This document shows, one piece after another, positions 50,529 through 60,009 of a DNA stretch of 64,000 nucleotides. Within the stretch, counting starts at the first letter, position 1. Each line of letters opens with the position of its first letter. The notes under the pieces are model-generated. The model searched no databases. It was not told the DNA's origin and was given only the letters and a program-made list of their open reading frames with translations. Origin of the DNA: Noviherbaspirillum sp. UKPF54 (GTDB lineage Bacteria > Pseudomonadota > Gammaproteobacteria > Burkholderiales > Burkholderiaceae_D); assembly GCF_007874125.1 (NCBI RefSeq), contig NZ_CP040128.1, positions 2,976,001-3,040,000 on the forward strand, read 5' to 3'. The position numbers were made by a program, and so were the translations under genes.

Positions 50529-50570
50529 TGCGGAAGACGTCCGGATGGCCTTTCATCCGGACGCGACTTG

Positions 50571-51284
50571 TCATACCAGCTTGTGCCGGTCGCCGATCTG
50601 CGCCTCGTAAGTGAGGTTCTGCAGCGCCATCTCCTGCATCGAGTCCAGTGCGACGAATTGCACGCCGCATACATGAATGTCCGGCTTGTTTGGCGCGCTC
50701 GCCTTGCGCAGGCCGGTGTTGCATATCCTGGCTTGTGCGCTGATCGGCACTTCGTGATTGCCCGGCTGGATCGGCAGCACGAAGGACAGGACGACGTTGT
50801 CGTCTCTCTTGCCGATCTCGCCGGATGATTCCAGCAGCGCGCCGCTGATGCTGAGGTTGTCGATGCGAACCGGCATTTGACCGGCGGCGCCGGCCTCGCG
50901 CGGCGCAATCGTGCCGGCGATATCGACCTTGACCCGCATCGCCATGCGCAGGCTGGCAGCGCGCACCGATTTCGGAAACGTCAGGTGCGCATAGAAATAC
51001 GGATGCATGAATACCCGCTCGACAAAGGTATTGAACGAGCAGACCTTGACTCCGGTAAACACCCGGATCGTCAGTTTCTCCCCCTCGTGAAACGACATGA
51101 GCACGCCATGCTCGACAGGGATCTTCATGAGCATGTATTCGTCTTTCACATAGCCGATCAGCGTGGTGAAGTACTGCGTCGGTTTCTGGTCGCGCACCAC
51201 CATGATCTGCAGGCGGGTTCCGACCTGCAGGTTCATCTCTTCAAACGGAATGGGTGCAAAATTATTCGTCGCAAAGTCCGTCAT
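50571..51284 (-). CDS. YcgR/PilZ-type c-di-GMP receptor
   Basis: Cytoplasmic c-di-GMP-binding protein (237 aa), probably a flagellar brake or adhesion regulator. The YcgR-N domain (about 15-105) precedes a PilZ domain with both ligand motifs: the RxxxR in LRMAMRVKVD near 113-117 and the NLSISG in IDNLSISGALLE near 143-148. Its start overlaps the upstream GGDEF gene stop by 4 bp, making it the last gene of a translationally coupled c-di-GMP operon. Confidence 0.9.
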   Translation of the reverse strand: MTDFATNNFAPIPFEEMNLQVGTRLQIMVVRDQKPTQYFTTLIGYVKDEYMLMKIPVEHGVLMSFHEGEKLTIRVFTGVKVCSFNTFVERVFMHPYFYAHLTFPKSVRAASLRMAMRVKVDIAGTIAPREAGAAGQMPVRIDNLSISGALLESSGEIGKRDDNVVLSFVLPIQPGNHEVPISAQARICNTGLRKASAPNKPDIHVCGVQFVALDSMQEMALQNLTYEAQIGDRHKLV

Positions 51285-52486
51285 GTCGTCAGTTCCCTTC
51301 CAGCGTTCCGTGCCATCTGTCGTTGCATAGCCGCCCCGGCACAGACAACCCGATTTCCGCCCGCCGTCCTCGCCGCTTGCAGCGCTTCCTGCGCGTGACC
51401 AAGCAGATCCGGTATCGATTCACCCTGCCCCAACGCGGCAACGCCGATGCTCACGGTACACGTCGGCGTCTCGTCCTGGCCCGGAGCAAACTCCGCTGTC
51501 GCTTCCGGTCTTTCTACCCGGGCGGCCAGCCGTTGCGCGATTTTCAGCGCCGTGGGGGTCCCGGTTTGCGGCAGCAGCACGGCGAATTTCTGCGCGTCGA
51601 AGCGCGCGAAACAGTCTGCCGACCTGAGCACGCTCTCGGCGCGCAATGCGATATCCGCCATCATCTGATCGCCCGCGGCATTGCCGAAAGTTTGCCTGAT
51701 GAGCGGCAGACGGTCCACCTCCAGCATCAGCACGGCGAACTCCTTCCCCGGCCGCGCCCATTCGCGCTCGACCCGCTCCAGGAACGCGTGTCGGGTCATG
51801 GCGCCGGTGAGAAAATCCCGGCTGGCCGCATCCGCCGCATGCGCGAGTGCATGTTCATGCACCATCATCATGGCGCCGCAGGTCAGGGCCGGCAGCACCA
51901 GCGCGCCGGCCGAGAGAAAGAAGATGCTCGATGGCGAAGGTTGCAGCAATGAGGTTACCTCGCCCGACTGAAATACATGCACCATCGCCCGCACACCGTT
52001 GCCGGCGCCAAACAGTGCCGCGACCGCCCCCGTCAACAGGCACGAGTAGCACAAGCGCCGCGCCTGCCGGTTGCCGAAAACGGTAACGGCGATCGCGGCA
52101 AGAACCACGCTCTGAAACGCCGATACGGTGATGGTGCGCAGCGCAAACGAATCGTAGCGGTAATGGAACAACGCAATGGCGGCAGTGAAGATGGCGAGCC
52201 AGGTCGCGCCGGCCAGCGGCGACAGGCGGCCGCCGGCAAAGCGCCGGAAGCCGGCCAGCATGGCCATCACCGCCGCCGCATAGGCCGTGTTGGCCGCTTC
52301 GAACGCAATCAGCGGCGGCAGTTGCCGGCCCAGCGCGTACAGGATGAAGGCAACGAAGCCGATGGCGTTCGCCGCCGCCCATTCCGTCGCGCCCGGCTCG
52401 TCCATGCGGATGTGGGAAGACAGCACGACCAGCATCAGGATGCACAGGCAGGCCGAGACCAGGAATATGCCGGAGATGAGAGTCAT
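51281..52486 (-). CDS. Membrane protein with degenerate GGDEF domain
   Basis: Protein of 401 aa with about six N-terminal membrane helices (1-215) and a C-terminal GGDEF-type domain (about 235-385). It keeps the DFLTGAMTRHAFLERV start and the VSIGVAAL end of the fold, but the active loop that should read RxGGDEF reads RFDAQKF. It should not make c-di-GMP and may bind nucleotide or the partner proteins. The ATG at 52486 overlaps the stop of the EAL gene (ATGA), and its own stop overlaps the PilZ gene. Confidence 0.85.
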   Translation of the reverse strand: MTLISGIFLVSACLCILMLVVLSSHIRMDEPGATEWAAANAIGFVAFILYALGRQLPPLIAFEAANTAYAAAVMAMLAGFRRFAGGRLSPLAGATWLAIFTAAIALFHYRYDSFALRTITVSAFQSVVLAAIAVTVFGNRQARRLCYSCLLTGAVAALFGAGNGVRAMVHVFQSGEVTSLLQPSPSSIFFLSAGALVLPALTCGAMMMVHEHALAHAADAASRDFLTGAMTRHAFLERVEREWARPGKEFAVLMLEVDRLPLIRQTFGNAAGDQMMADIALRAESVLRSADCFARFDAQKFAVLLPQTGTPTALKIAQRLAARVERPEATAEFAPGQDETPTCTVSIGVAALGQGESIPDLLGHAQEALQAARTAGGNRVVCAGAAMQRQMARNAGRELTT

Positions 52487-55400
52487 CGGACACCGCCTTG
52501 CGCGATGTCCGGGCGCCGGGTCGCCAGCATTTCCTCGATGCGCGCGGCCGGCGCCGGATGGCCGAACAGGAAGCCCTGGAAGTGGCGGCAGCGATGGGCG
52601 GCCAAAAACGCCAGCTGCTCCTGGGTCTCTACTCCCTCGGCAATCACCTGCAGGTCGAGCGTCCGGCTCATGCCGATGATGGCCTGCACGATAGCGCCGC
52701 CGCCGGAGGCGCCGGTGAGGTCGCGCATGAAGGACTGATCGATCTTCACCTGGTCGACCGGCAAGCGCCGCAGATAGGACAGCGACGAGTAGCCGGTGCC
52801 GAAATCGTCCAGCGCGAAGCGTATTCCCAGCTCGCGCAGCGCGCGCATCTTGCCGATCGCCTCGTCGACATCGCCGAGAATCGTGGTCTCGGTCAGCTCC
52901 AGCTTGAGTAGCGCGGGGTCGGCGCCGCTCGCCACCAGCGCGGCGCGCACCATCGGCACGAAGCCGGGCTGACGAAACTGCTTCGCGCTGACGTTGACCG
53001 CCATCGTCAGATGGCTTGTTTCCGGCCGGCCGCTCCACGCCGCCAGCTGAGCGCAGGCGGTCTCCATCACCCACTGGCCGATCTGGTGGATCAGGCCGGT
53101 TTCCTCGGCAATCGCGATGAACCGCGCCGGTGGCTGCGCCGCCGCAGGCCAGCGCAGCAGCGCCTCCACACCCACGATGTCGTATGCCTCGTCGACCTGC
53201 GGCTGGTAATGCAGCTCGAAGCCGTCGGCGGCGAGCGCCTCGCGCAAGCCTGCTTCCAGCGCCGCTTTTTCATTCAGCGCTGCCTGCATTTCCGCGCTGT
53301 AGAAACGGCTGGTGTTGCGCCCCGCTTCCTTTGCCTTGTAGAGCGCGATGTCGGCCTGCTTGAGCAGCACGTCGAACGGCTCATCGTGGCCGCGGAACTG
53401 GCTGATGCCGATGCTCGGCGTGTTGCGATACCCGCCTTCGACTCCCTTCAGCGGATAGGGCTGGCCGAGCGCGGCGAGTATCTTCTCCACCACTGTTTCG
53501 ATCTGCATCGCGGCGGTGGCTTCCTCGCCGCTCAGGTCCTGCAGCATGACGACGAACTCGTCGCCTCCCAGCCGCGCCACCGTGTCGCACTCGCGCACCG
53601 ATGCCGTCAGGCGCTGCGCCACCTGGATCAGCAGCTGGTCGCCGACGTCATGGCCAAGGGTGTCGTTGAGCGTTTTGAAGTGATCGAGGTCGATCAGCAT
53701 GAGCGCGCCGTGATGGCCGTTGCGCGCGCTGGCGGCGAGCGCCTGCGTGACGCGGTCGGTGAGCAGCCGGCGGTTGGGCAGGCTGGTGAGTGGATCGAAA
53801 AAGGCGAGATTGCGGATCTGGGCGTCCGCGTTCTTGCGCGTGGTGATGTCGAAAAAAGCGCCGACATAGTGCGTCACCCGCCCCTGTCGGTCCTTCACGG
53901 CGGTGATGACGAGCCACTCCGGATAAATGTCGCCGCTCTTCTTCCGGTTCCAGACCTCGCCTTCCCAGTGCCCCTTGAGCTCGATGTCGGCCCACATCTG
54001 GCGGTAGAAATCCGCGTCCTGCCGGCCGGACTTGAGCATGGCGGGCGTTTGCCCGATCGCGTCGGTGGCGCTATAGCCGGTGAGATCCTCGAAGGCGCGG
54101 TTGACGCGCAAGATACGGCCGCGCGCATCGGTCACCACCATGCCTTCCTGCGACTCGAACGCCACCGCGGCGACCCGCAGCTGTTCTTCCGCCTGCTTGC
54201 TGTCGGTGATGTCGGTGATGGCGCCGTGCCATTGCACGCTGCCGTCTTCCAGCCTTTCCGGCCGCGCGTCGCCGAGCAGCCAGCGCTCGCCGCGCCGGGG
54301 CAATAAGACGCGATACTCCTGATGCCAGGGCTCCAGCGTTCTGGCCGAGCGCTGCAGCGCGGCGACGACGGCTTCCGCATCCTCCGGATGGTGGCGCGCG
54401 CCGATGGCCGAGGCGTCTTCGCGCACCTGCTCCGGATTGAGTTCGTAGATGTCCCACAGCGCCTGGCTGATGAAGGGAGCGGCGACGCGTCCATCCGGAT
54501 AAACGCGGTACTGGAAGATCACGCCGGGAACGTGCGAGGACAGCTTCGCCAGCAGTTCGTGGCTCTGGCGCAGCGCTCTTTCATGGTACTTGCGGTCCGA
54601 GATGTCCTGCTTGATGCCGACGAACTGCGTGATGGCGCCCGCAGGCGCCTTGACCGGCGTAATCACCAGCTCCTCGTGGTACAGGCTGCCATCCTTGCGC
54701 CGGTTGACCAGCTCGCCGCGCCACGTTTTGCCGGCCTGGATGTCCCGCCACATGTCTTTGTAAAACTGCGCATCCTGTTCGCCGGATTTGAGCAGTTCGG
54801 CGATGCGGCGGCCGAACGCCTCGTCCCTGGTGTAGCCGGTCAGCTCTTCGAAGGCGCGGTTCACCCACTCGATTTCCGCGCGCGTATTGGTGACCACCAC
54901 CGCGTTGCCGACCTTCTCCAGCGCCACCACACGCAGGCGGCTGCGCTCCTCGCTGGTCCTGAGCGCGGCTGTGGCGCGCACGCGCTGCCGTATTCCCAGG
55001 ATCACGAGAAAGGTGCAAATTCCGAGCAGGGCCGAACCTGCAATTCCGCTGGCGACCAGCACGTTGCGTTGCCGGTAGTAGGGAACGAGCTCATGGTCGA
55101 CCGTCTGGCCGACGAGCACCACCAGCCCGAGATCCTTGAGCCGACGCCAACTGTAGATTCGCTCGATGAAGTCGGTCTGCGCCCTGTCCTGGAAACTGCC
55201 GCTTTCCATCGCCTGCGGGCCGAGGTAGGGCCGGCCGACCAGCGTCTTGCCGAGGCCGACTTCCGGATGCGGCGAGCGGGCCAGGATCTCGCCGCTCGAT
55301 TTCAGCAGAACGACCACGCCTTGCTGCGGCGACGCGAAGGTATCGTAGACACGGGCGAAATTCTCAGGCGAAACCGACATCACGACCACGCCCAGGAACC

Positions 55401-55950
55401 GATTGTCCGGCCCGAGGATGGGCCGGGTGAACTGGACCGACCAGCGGTTGGATACGCGCCCGAACACCGGCTTGCTGATGAACAGCTGGTCGGTGCGCCG
55501 TTCGCGGTGCACCTGGAAATGCTCGCGGTCGGCGAGCGAGACCGGTTTGCTGCCGGGATCGAGGCTGCTGTAGACGAGCATGCCGGCAGCGTCGATCACA
55601 GCGACTTGAAAGCTCATTTCCCGCACAAAGTAGTTCTGCTGGCGATGCACCGCCTCGTGGAAATCCGCGGGATTGCGCATCCAGGTCTCGCGCAGCGAAA
55701 TCAGGGACAGGTCGATGCCGCGCACTGACGCCTTGACCTGTTCGGCGAAGGCGCGCGACAGGCTGCTGCCGTCGCTCCTGGCGGCTTGCATGATGCGTGC
55801 ATAGGTAATTTCGGTCTGAAAGTAGACAACGGCCCAGATGGCCGACAACAGCAGACCAAACAGGATCAGCAGCTGGTGGACAGGGTTGAATAAAAACCCG
55901 GTGGCGCCGGAAGTCGCTGGAACAGGTGTGGATTTCGGCTGGGTTGTCAT
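52483..55950 (-). CDS. Multisensor GGDEF-EAL c-di-GMP enzyme
   Basis: Large inner-membrane sensor (1155 aa). Order: membrane helix (about 27-47), periplasmic dCache sensor (about 60-295), second helix (about 300-322), three PAS/PAC units (about 340-460, 465-590, 600-720), GGDEF (about 725-885) and EAL (about 895-1145). The cyclase loop RLGGDEF is intact. The phosphodiesterase motifs EALLRW, DDFGTGYSSLSYLRRLPVDQVKIDQ (listed in two overlapping segments of the family) and IAEGVET are also intact, so either activity is possible. It is first gene of a three-gene operon, behind a perfect FNR-type box 136 bp upstream of its start. Confidence 0.93.
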   Translation of the reverse strand: MTTQPKSTPVPATSGATGFLFNPVHQLLILFGLLLSAIWAVVYFQTEITYARIMQAARSDGSSLSRAFAEQVKASVRGIDLSLISLRETWMRNPADFHEAVHRQQNYFVREMSFQVAVIDAAGMLVYSSLDPGSKPVSLADREHFQVHRERRTDQLFISKPVFGRVSNRWSVQFTRPILGPDNRFLGVVVMSVSPENFARVYDTFASPQQGVVVLLKSSGEILARSPHPEVGLGKTLVGRPYLGPQAMESGSFQDRAQTDFIERIYSWRRLKDLGLVVLVGQTVDHELVPYYRQRNVLVASGIAGSALLGICTFLVILGIRQRVRATAALRTSEERSRLRVVALEKVGNAVVVTNTRAEIEWVNRAFEELTGYTRDEAFGRRIAELLKSGEQDAQFYKDMWRDIQAGKTWRGELVNRRKDGSLYHEELVITPVKAPAGAITQFVGIKQDISDRKYHERALRQSHELLAKLSSHVPGVIFQYRVYPDGRVAAPFISQALWDIYELNPEQVREDASAIGARHHPEDAEAVVAALQRSARTLEPWHQEYRVLLPRRGERWLLGDARPERLEDGSVQWHGAITDITDSKQAEEQLRVAAVAFESQEGMVVTDARGRILRVNRAFEDLTGYSATDAIGQTPAMLKSGRQDADFYRQMWADIELKGHWEGEVWNRKKSGDIYPEWLVITAVKDRQGRVTHYVGAFFDITTRKNADAQIRNLAFFDPLTSLPNRRLLTDRVTQALAASARNGHHGALMLIDLDHFKTLNDTLGHDVGDQLLIQVAQRLTASVRECDTVARLGGDEFVVMLQDLSGEEATAAMQIETVVEKILAALGQPYPLKGVEGGYRNTPSIGISQFRGHDEPFDVLLKQADIALYKAKEAGRNTSRFYSAEMQAALNEKAALEAGLREALAADGFELHYQPQVDEAYDIVGVEALLRWPAAAQPPARFIAIAEETGLIHQIGQWVMETACAQLAAWSGRPETSHLTMAVNVSAKQFRQPGFVPMVRAALVASGADPALLKLELTETTILGDVDEAIGKMRALRELGIRFALDDFGTGYSSLSYLRRLPVDQVKIDQSFMRDLTGASGGGAIVQAIIGMSRTLDLQVIAEGVETQEQLAFLAAHRCRHFQGFLFGHPAPAARIEEMLATRRPDIAQGGVR

Positions 55951-56057
55951 CTGAGGCTCGCTTACCGCGCGTTCTTTTTATACCCGCGCCGGTAATGCCT
56001 CGCCGTCATGCAATCAACCGGAGAGATGTCACGATACTGTCCTTGCGGCGCAAAATG

Positions 56058-56099
56058 ATCCTATCGACAACATGGAGAAATTAAATTGATGCAAATCAA
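56058..56099 (-). promoter_or_regulatory. Class II FNR-type promoter of the c-di-GMP operon
   Basis: Perfect box TTGAT-GCAA-ATCAA at 56086-56099 (palindromic arms). On the minus strand a -10-like TAGGAT (56063-56058) follows after exactly 22 nt, the spacing for a box centred at -41.5. The predicted start is near 56051, about 100 nt before the EAL gene ATG. Confidence 0.78.
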
Positions 56100-56160
56100 A
56101 ATTGGACATGGGAATTAAAGGTAGCGAACCCACCACCTCTATTCATGCCGGCCAGCCCCT

Positions 56161-58005
56161 TCATTGCGCCTGTGTCAGCTGCACGTACAAGCGTGGCAGC
56201 ACTTCCGGCAGCATCGCCGCGTCCTTGACCACGACATAGCCGCTGGCGCCGAACAGGTGCGGCAGGTAGTCGCCAGCCTTTTCGTCGATGGTCACGCAAA
56301 ACGGCGTCAATCCGAGGCGGCGCGCCTCCTGGATCGCCACGCGCGTGTCTTCCACGCCATAGCGGCCTTCGTACTTGTCGAGGTCGTTGGGCTTGCCGTC
56401 GGTGAGAATCAGCAGCAGGCGCCGCGCCGACTTCTGCTTGGACAGGATCGCCGCCGAGTGGCGGATCGCCGCGCCCATGCGGGTGTAGAAGCCAGGCTTG
56501 ATCGCGGCCAGCCGTCCGCGGATGGTGCCGTTGTAGCGCTCGTCGAAGCCCTTCAACAGGTGGTATCGCACGTTCTGGCGCCGCACCGAGGAAAAGCCGT
56601 ACAGCGCGAAGCGGTCGCCGGTGGCGGCCAGCGCTTCGCCGAACAGCAGCAGGCTGTCGCGGATGACGTCGATCACGCGTGCCGAATTGTTGATCCAGGC
56701 GTCGGTCGACAGCGACAGATCCGCCAGCAGGAGGCAGGACATGTCGCGCGACTGGTTGCGGCTGTCGATGTACAGGCCGGGCTCGCCGACCGGCACGCCG
56801 CTGGCTTTTTCCGCCGCAAAGCGCACGCAGGCATCCATGTCCAGGTCGCTGCCGCTGGCCTGAGCCCGCAGGCGCGAACGCTGCGGCGCAAGCGCCTGGA
56901 ACTGGCTGCGTAGGCGTTTGGCCGTGCCGCGCAGCGCCTGCGGCAGGTCGCAGGCTTGCGCATCGCGCGCCAGCAGCATTTGCAGGTTGCAATGCGCCGG
57001 CTGCATCTGCTGCTTGCGGAAATCCCATTCCGGCAGCGGGATGCCGTCGGCCAGCACCATGTCGTCGTCCGCTTCCGCCGGCAGGTCGAGATCGAAGCGC
57101 ACGCGGCTGGAGGTGGTCTTGCCGTCGTTGGTTACGCTGAGAAAATCGAGATCGTTGGCGGCACGGGCGGCATCCTCGTTGTCGTCCTCGTCGAGCGCGC
57201 GGTCGACCTTGACGTACTCGGCCCAGGAAAACAGGCTTTCGGCGCGAAACAGCAGCATGAACGGGCTTTTGTTGTCCGGCATGTCGACCGATTCGGCGCG
57301 GCGCTTGCGCGCTTCGGCATCCTTGCTGACCTTGCTGCCCTCCGCCGGCTGTTGCGGCTCGCCCTGGCCCGCCTTGCGGCGCTCGCCGGAAGCGGCGGGC
57401 GGGTCGGGATGAAGCCATAACGGCACCGGCGCCGGCGCTTCCCTGCCCGGAATGAATTCGTCGACCGAGCCGGGCTCGTGCAGCGCGGCGCGAATCGCGT
57501 TTTCCGCCGCGGCATCGGCGCTCGCAAGGCGGGCGGGATCGGGACGCAGCGCGAGCGCGGCGTCAACCAGTCGGCGGTAACGCTGCTCCAGGCCAGGCAA
57601 GGCCGCCAGGGTCGCCAGCGTGGCACGCTGATTGCGCACGATCCAGCTTTCCTGCGGCGCCACGTCGTGCGCCGCCAGCGCGATCAGCCACAGGTAGAGC
57701 TCGCGGTTGAGCGCGCGCTCCGGAAAGACATCGATCGACAGCGGCAGGTGCAGCGTCGTCTCGTCGGCCCACGCCAGTTCCACCTTGTCGCCGATGCCGG
57801 CGATGCGCTCCAGCCAGCTGCGGCGCGCGCCCTGCGTGGTGGCGGTGCCGGCGCGGATGCTCAGCCCGGCGTCGCCGCCGAGGGCACGGAAGAAGATCGG
57901 CGCGATGCGCTCCATTTCCTTCAGCTCGACGCGCTCTTTCGGGAAACCGCGATAGGCGGTGCGCGTGATCAGCTTGTCCCACAAGCCTCCGACGAATTCT
58001 TCCAT
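56161..58005 (-). CDS. norD: Nitric oxide reductase activation protein NorD
   Basis: Cytoplasmic VWA-domain protein (614 aa) that works with the ATPase NorQ to activate cNOR, probably by metal insertion. The C-terminal von Willebrand A domain has the MIDAS-type segment LLADLSLSTDAWI near residue 425, and ILTDGKPNDLDKYEG near 545. The ATG at 58005 gives MEEFVGGLWDKLI; the longer frame to 58113 is unconserved. It starts one base after the 4Fe-4S gene stop. Confidence 0.92.
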   Translation of the reverse strand: MEEFVGGLWDKLITRTAYRGFPKERVELKEMERIAPIFFRALGGDAGLSIRAGTATTQGARRSWLERIAGIGDKVELAWADETTLHLPLSIDVFPERALNRELYLWLIALAAHDVAPQESWIVRNQRATLATLAALPGLEQRYRRLVDAALALRPDPARLASADAAAENAIRAALHEPGSVDEFIPGREAPAPVPLWLHPDPPAASGERRKAGQGEPQQPAEGSKVSKDAEARKRRAESVDMPDNKSPFMLLFRAESLFSWAEYVKVDRALDEDDNEDAARAANDLDFLSVTNDGKTTSSRVRFDLDLPAEADDDMVLADGIPLPEWDFRKQQMQPAHCNLQMLLARDAQACDLPQALRGTAKRLRSQFQALAPQRSRLRAQASGSDLDMDACVRFAAEKASGVPVGEPGLYIDSRNQSRDMSCLLLADLSLSTDAWINNSARVIDVIRDSLLLFGEALAATGDRFALYGFSSVRRQNVRYHLLKGFDERYNGTIRGRLAAIKPGFYTRMGAAIRHSAAILSKQKSARRLLLILTDGKPNDLDKYEGRYGVEDTRVAIQEARRLGLTPFCVTIDEKAGDYLPHLFGASGYVVVKDAAMLPEVLPRLYVQLTQAQ

Positions 58006-58006
58006 G

Positions 58007-59071
58007 TCAGTGTTCCTTCTCTTTTTCGCCGCCGTCGGCGGGAACGCTCTTGAGCATGATGCGGCGCGCCGCGCCGACATTGAATGCCGCTTCCGATTCG
58101 GCGCGCATGTCATGCACCCAGTTCAGCAGCGAGCCGGAGGGATTTTCCTCCTGCGTGTGCTCGCAGGCGTCGACGCACTGACCGCACTGCACGCAGGCGA
58201 ACATCATGCGCTTGACGTTCCTCGGATTGAGGCGCATCGGGCAGACGTGGTCGCAGGCCGAAAAGCAGGTGGAGCAATCCTTGGCGCGCTCGCGCTTGAA
58301 GCCGACCACCATCGCCTTGTCGTTGGCCATCCACGCCAGGCTCTGGAACAGGCCGATGGCGCAGGCGTAGCGGCAGAACAGGTGGCGCGCGAACATGAAT
58401 TCGACGAAGAATGCGATGCTCGCGGCGGTCAGGAAAATCGTCTGGTTGCGCGTCGGCGTGCCGTGCCACAGGTTGCCGTAGATCTCCGCCGGCGGCAGCA
58501 GGTAGGTCAGGAGCACCACCGCCCACAGCATCGCGCACAAAATCACCAGCGGCAGCACGGCGAACCACCAGATCGCGTCCGGCTTGGTTTCGCTGCCGTC
58601 GGGGTTACGCGTCGGCACTGGCTTCTTGTCCCACAGGCTTTGCTTGCCGATGGCGCGGCGCAAGGTCTGGTTGATGGTTTCGACGATCGAGAAGTGCGGA
58701 CAGAGCCAGCCGCAGTACAGCCGCCCCCATTTCCAGCTGACGTAGATCAGCGTGCCGCCGATGCCCAGCAACGGCAGGAAGCCGCGCAGCACCAGGTTCA
58801 ATGCCGCCTGCGCGGGGCTGGCGCGTCCGGCGACGAAGTCGTCCAGCCCGAGCGTCCAGTCGAGGCCGAAAAAAATGAAATGCTTGACGTTCAGGTCGAG
58901 CCGGAAGATGTCGAAGACCGGCGCGAAAATGAACAGCAGAAAAAAGCCGGCCTGCGTGATCTGGCGCCAGCGCTGCACCGGCACGCCCAGCCAGCCGGCC
59001 TTGCCGTTGCCGACATGCGGGGCAACGGCCGGGCCGGTAGATGGCAGCGGGCGTGTGGCGGCGGGTTTCAT
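58007..59071 (-). CDS. Membrane 4Fe-4S polyferredoxin of the nor cluster
   Basis: Polytopic iron-sulfur protein (354 aa) related to NapH, the NosR C-terminus and CcoG. Membrane helices lie near residues 40-60, 90-115, 185-210 and 240-265. Cys motifs at helix ends are CGWLCPHFSIVE and CRYACAIGLFQ. Two ferredoxin-type clusters are CSTCFSACDHVCPMRL and CVQCGQCVDACEH. Its start overlaps the norQ stop (ATGA), and norD follows one base after its stop, so it is embedded in the nor operon. The electron donor or metal-maturation role is unknown. Confidence 0.88.
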   Translation of the reverse strand: MKPAATRPLPSTGPAVAPHVGNGKAGWLGVPVQRWRQITQAGFFLLFIFAPVFDIFRLDLNVKHFIFFGLDWTLGLDDFVAGRASPAQAALNLVLRGFLPLLGIGGTLIYVSWKWGRLYCGWLCPHFSIVETINQTLRRAIGKQSLWDKKPVPTRNPDGSETKPDAIWWFAVLPLVILCAMLWAVVLLTYLLPPAEIYGNLWHGTPTRNQTIFLTAASIAFFVEFMFARHLFCRYACAIGLFQSLAWMANDKAMVVGFKRERAKDCSTCFSACDHVCPMRLNPRNVKRMMFACVQCGQCVDACEHTQEENPSGSLLNWVHDMRAESEAAFNVGAARRIMLKSVPADGGEKEKEH

Positions 59072-59883
59072 CGTCCGAACGTGGCCTTGATGACTTCGAG
59101 CAGCGCGGTGGCGGTATCGGCGTCGTCGGTCAGCGGCTCGACCAGCGCCGCTTCGCAGGCTTCCACCGGATCGCACCCGGCCTGCATCAGGCTGGCCGCG
59201 TAGACCAGCAGGCGGGTCGACGCCGCCTCTTCGAGGTCGTGATCCTTCAGCTGGCGGAAGTGGCCGACCAGCGTCACCAGCTGCTTGGCGCGCATGGCGT
59301 CGATGCCGGTTTCGGCGATCACGATCTTCTGCTCCAGGTCGGCCGGCGGGAAGCCGAAATTGATCGCGACGAAGCGCTGGCGGGTCGACGGCTTCAGGCT
59401 TTTCAGCAGGTTCTGGTAGCCGGGGTTATACGACACCACCAGCATGAAGTCGTCGGGCGCCTGCAATTCCTCGCCGGTGCGCTCGATGGGAAGAATGCGG
59501 CGGTCGTCGGTCAGCGGGTGCAGCACCACGGTGGTGTCCTTGCGCGCCTCGACCACTTCGTCCAGGTAGCAAATGCCGCCCTGGCGCACGGCGCGCGTGA
59601 GCGGGCCGTCCGACCAGACCGTCTGGCCGTCGCCTATCAGATGGCGTCCGACCAGGTCGGCAGCGGTCAGGTCGTCGTGACAGGCGACCGTGATCAACGG
59701 GCGCGCCAGGCGCGCCGCCATGTGCGCGACGAAGCGCGTCTTGCCGCAGCCGGTCGGTCCCTTGATCAGGAGCGGCAGGCGATTGCGGAATGCATATTCG
59801 AACAACGCGCATTCATTGCCGACCGGCTGGTAAAACGGGATATCCAGCACGGCTTGCAAGCCGGGAGCGGTGATGTCGTTCAT
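59068..59883 (-). CDS. norQ: MoxR-type ATPase NorQ
   Basis: AAA+ ATPase (271 aa) of the NorQ/CbbQ group that acts with NorD on nitric oxide reductase. Walker A is IKGPTGCGKTRFVAHM near residue 40, Walker B GGICYLDEVVEARKD near 100, and the sensor segment VVSYNPGYQNLLKSLKPSTR follows. The ATG at 59883 gives the family start; an upstream in-frame extension to 59970 is unconserved. About 125 bp separate it from norF. Confidence 0.94.
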   Translation of the reverse strand: MNDITAPGLQAVLDIPFYQPVGNECALFEYAFRNRLPLLIKGPTGCGKTRFVAHMAARLARPLITVACHDDLTAADLVGRHLIGDGQTVWSDGPLTRAVRQGGICYLDEVVEARKDTTVVLHPLTDDRRILPIERTGEELQAPDDFMLVVSYNPGYQNLLKSLKPSTRQRFVAINFGFPPADLEQKIVIAETGIDAMRAKQLVTLVGHFRQLKDHDLEEAASTRLLVYAASLMQAGCDPVEACEAALVEPLTDDADTATALLEVIKATFGR

Positions 59884-60009
59884 TTGATTTCTCCGATAGT
59901 CAATTTTGTGCGGCTTACAAAGTGCCGGTCGCAAGGCGCGCTGACACAGGCAGTATGCGACGTACGGCAAGGAGGCGCAACGCGGCGAGCGGCATTTTGC
60001 GAGTCCGCA

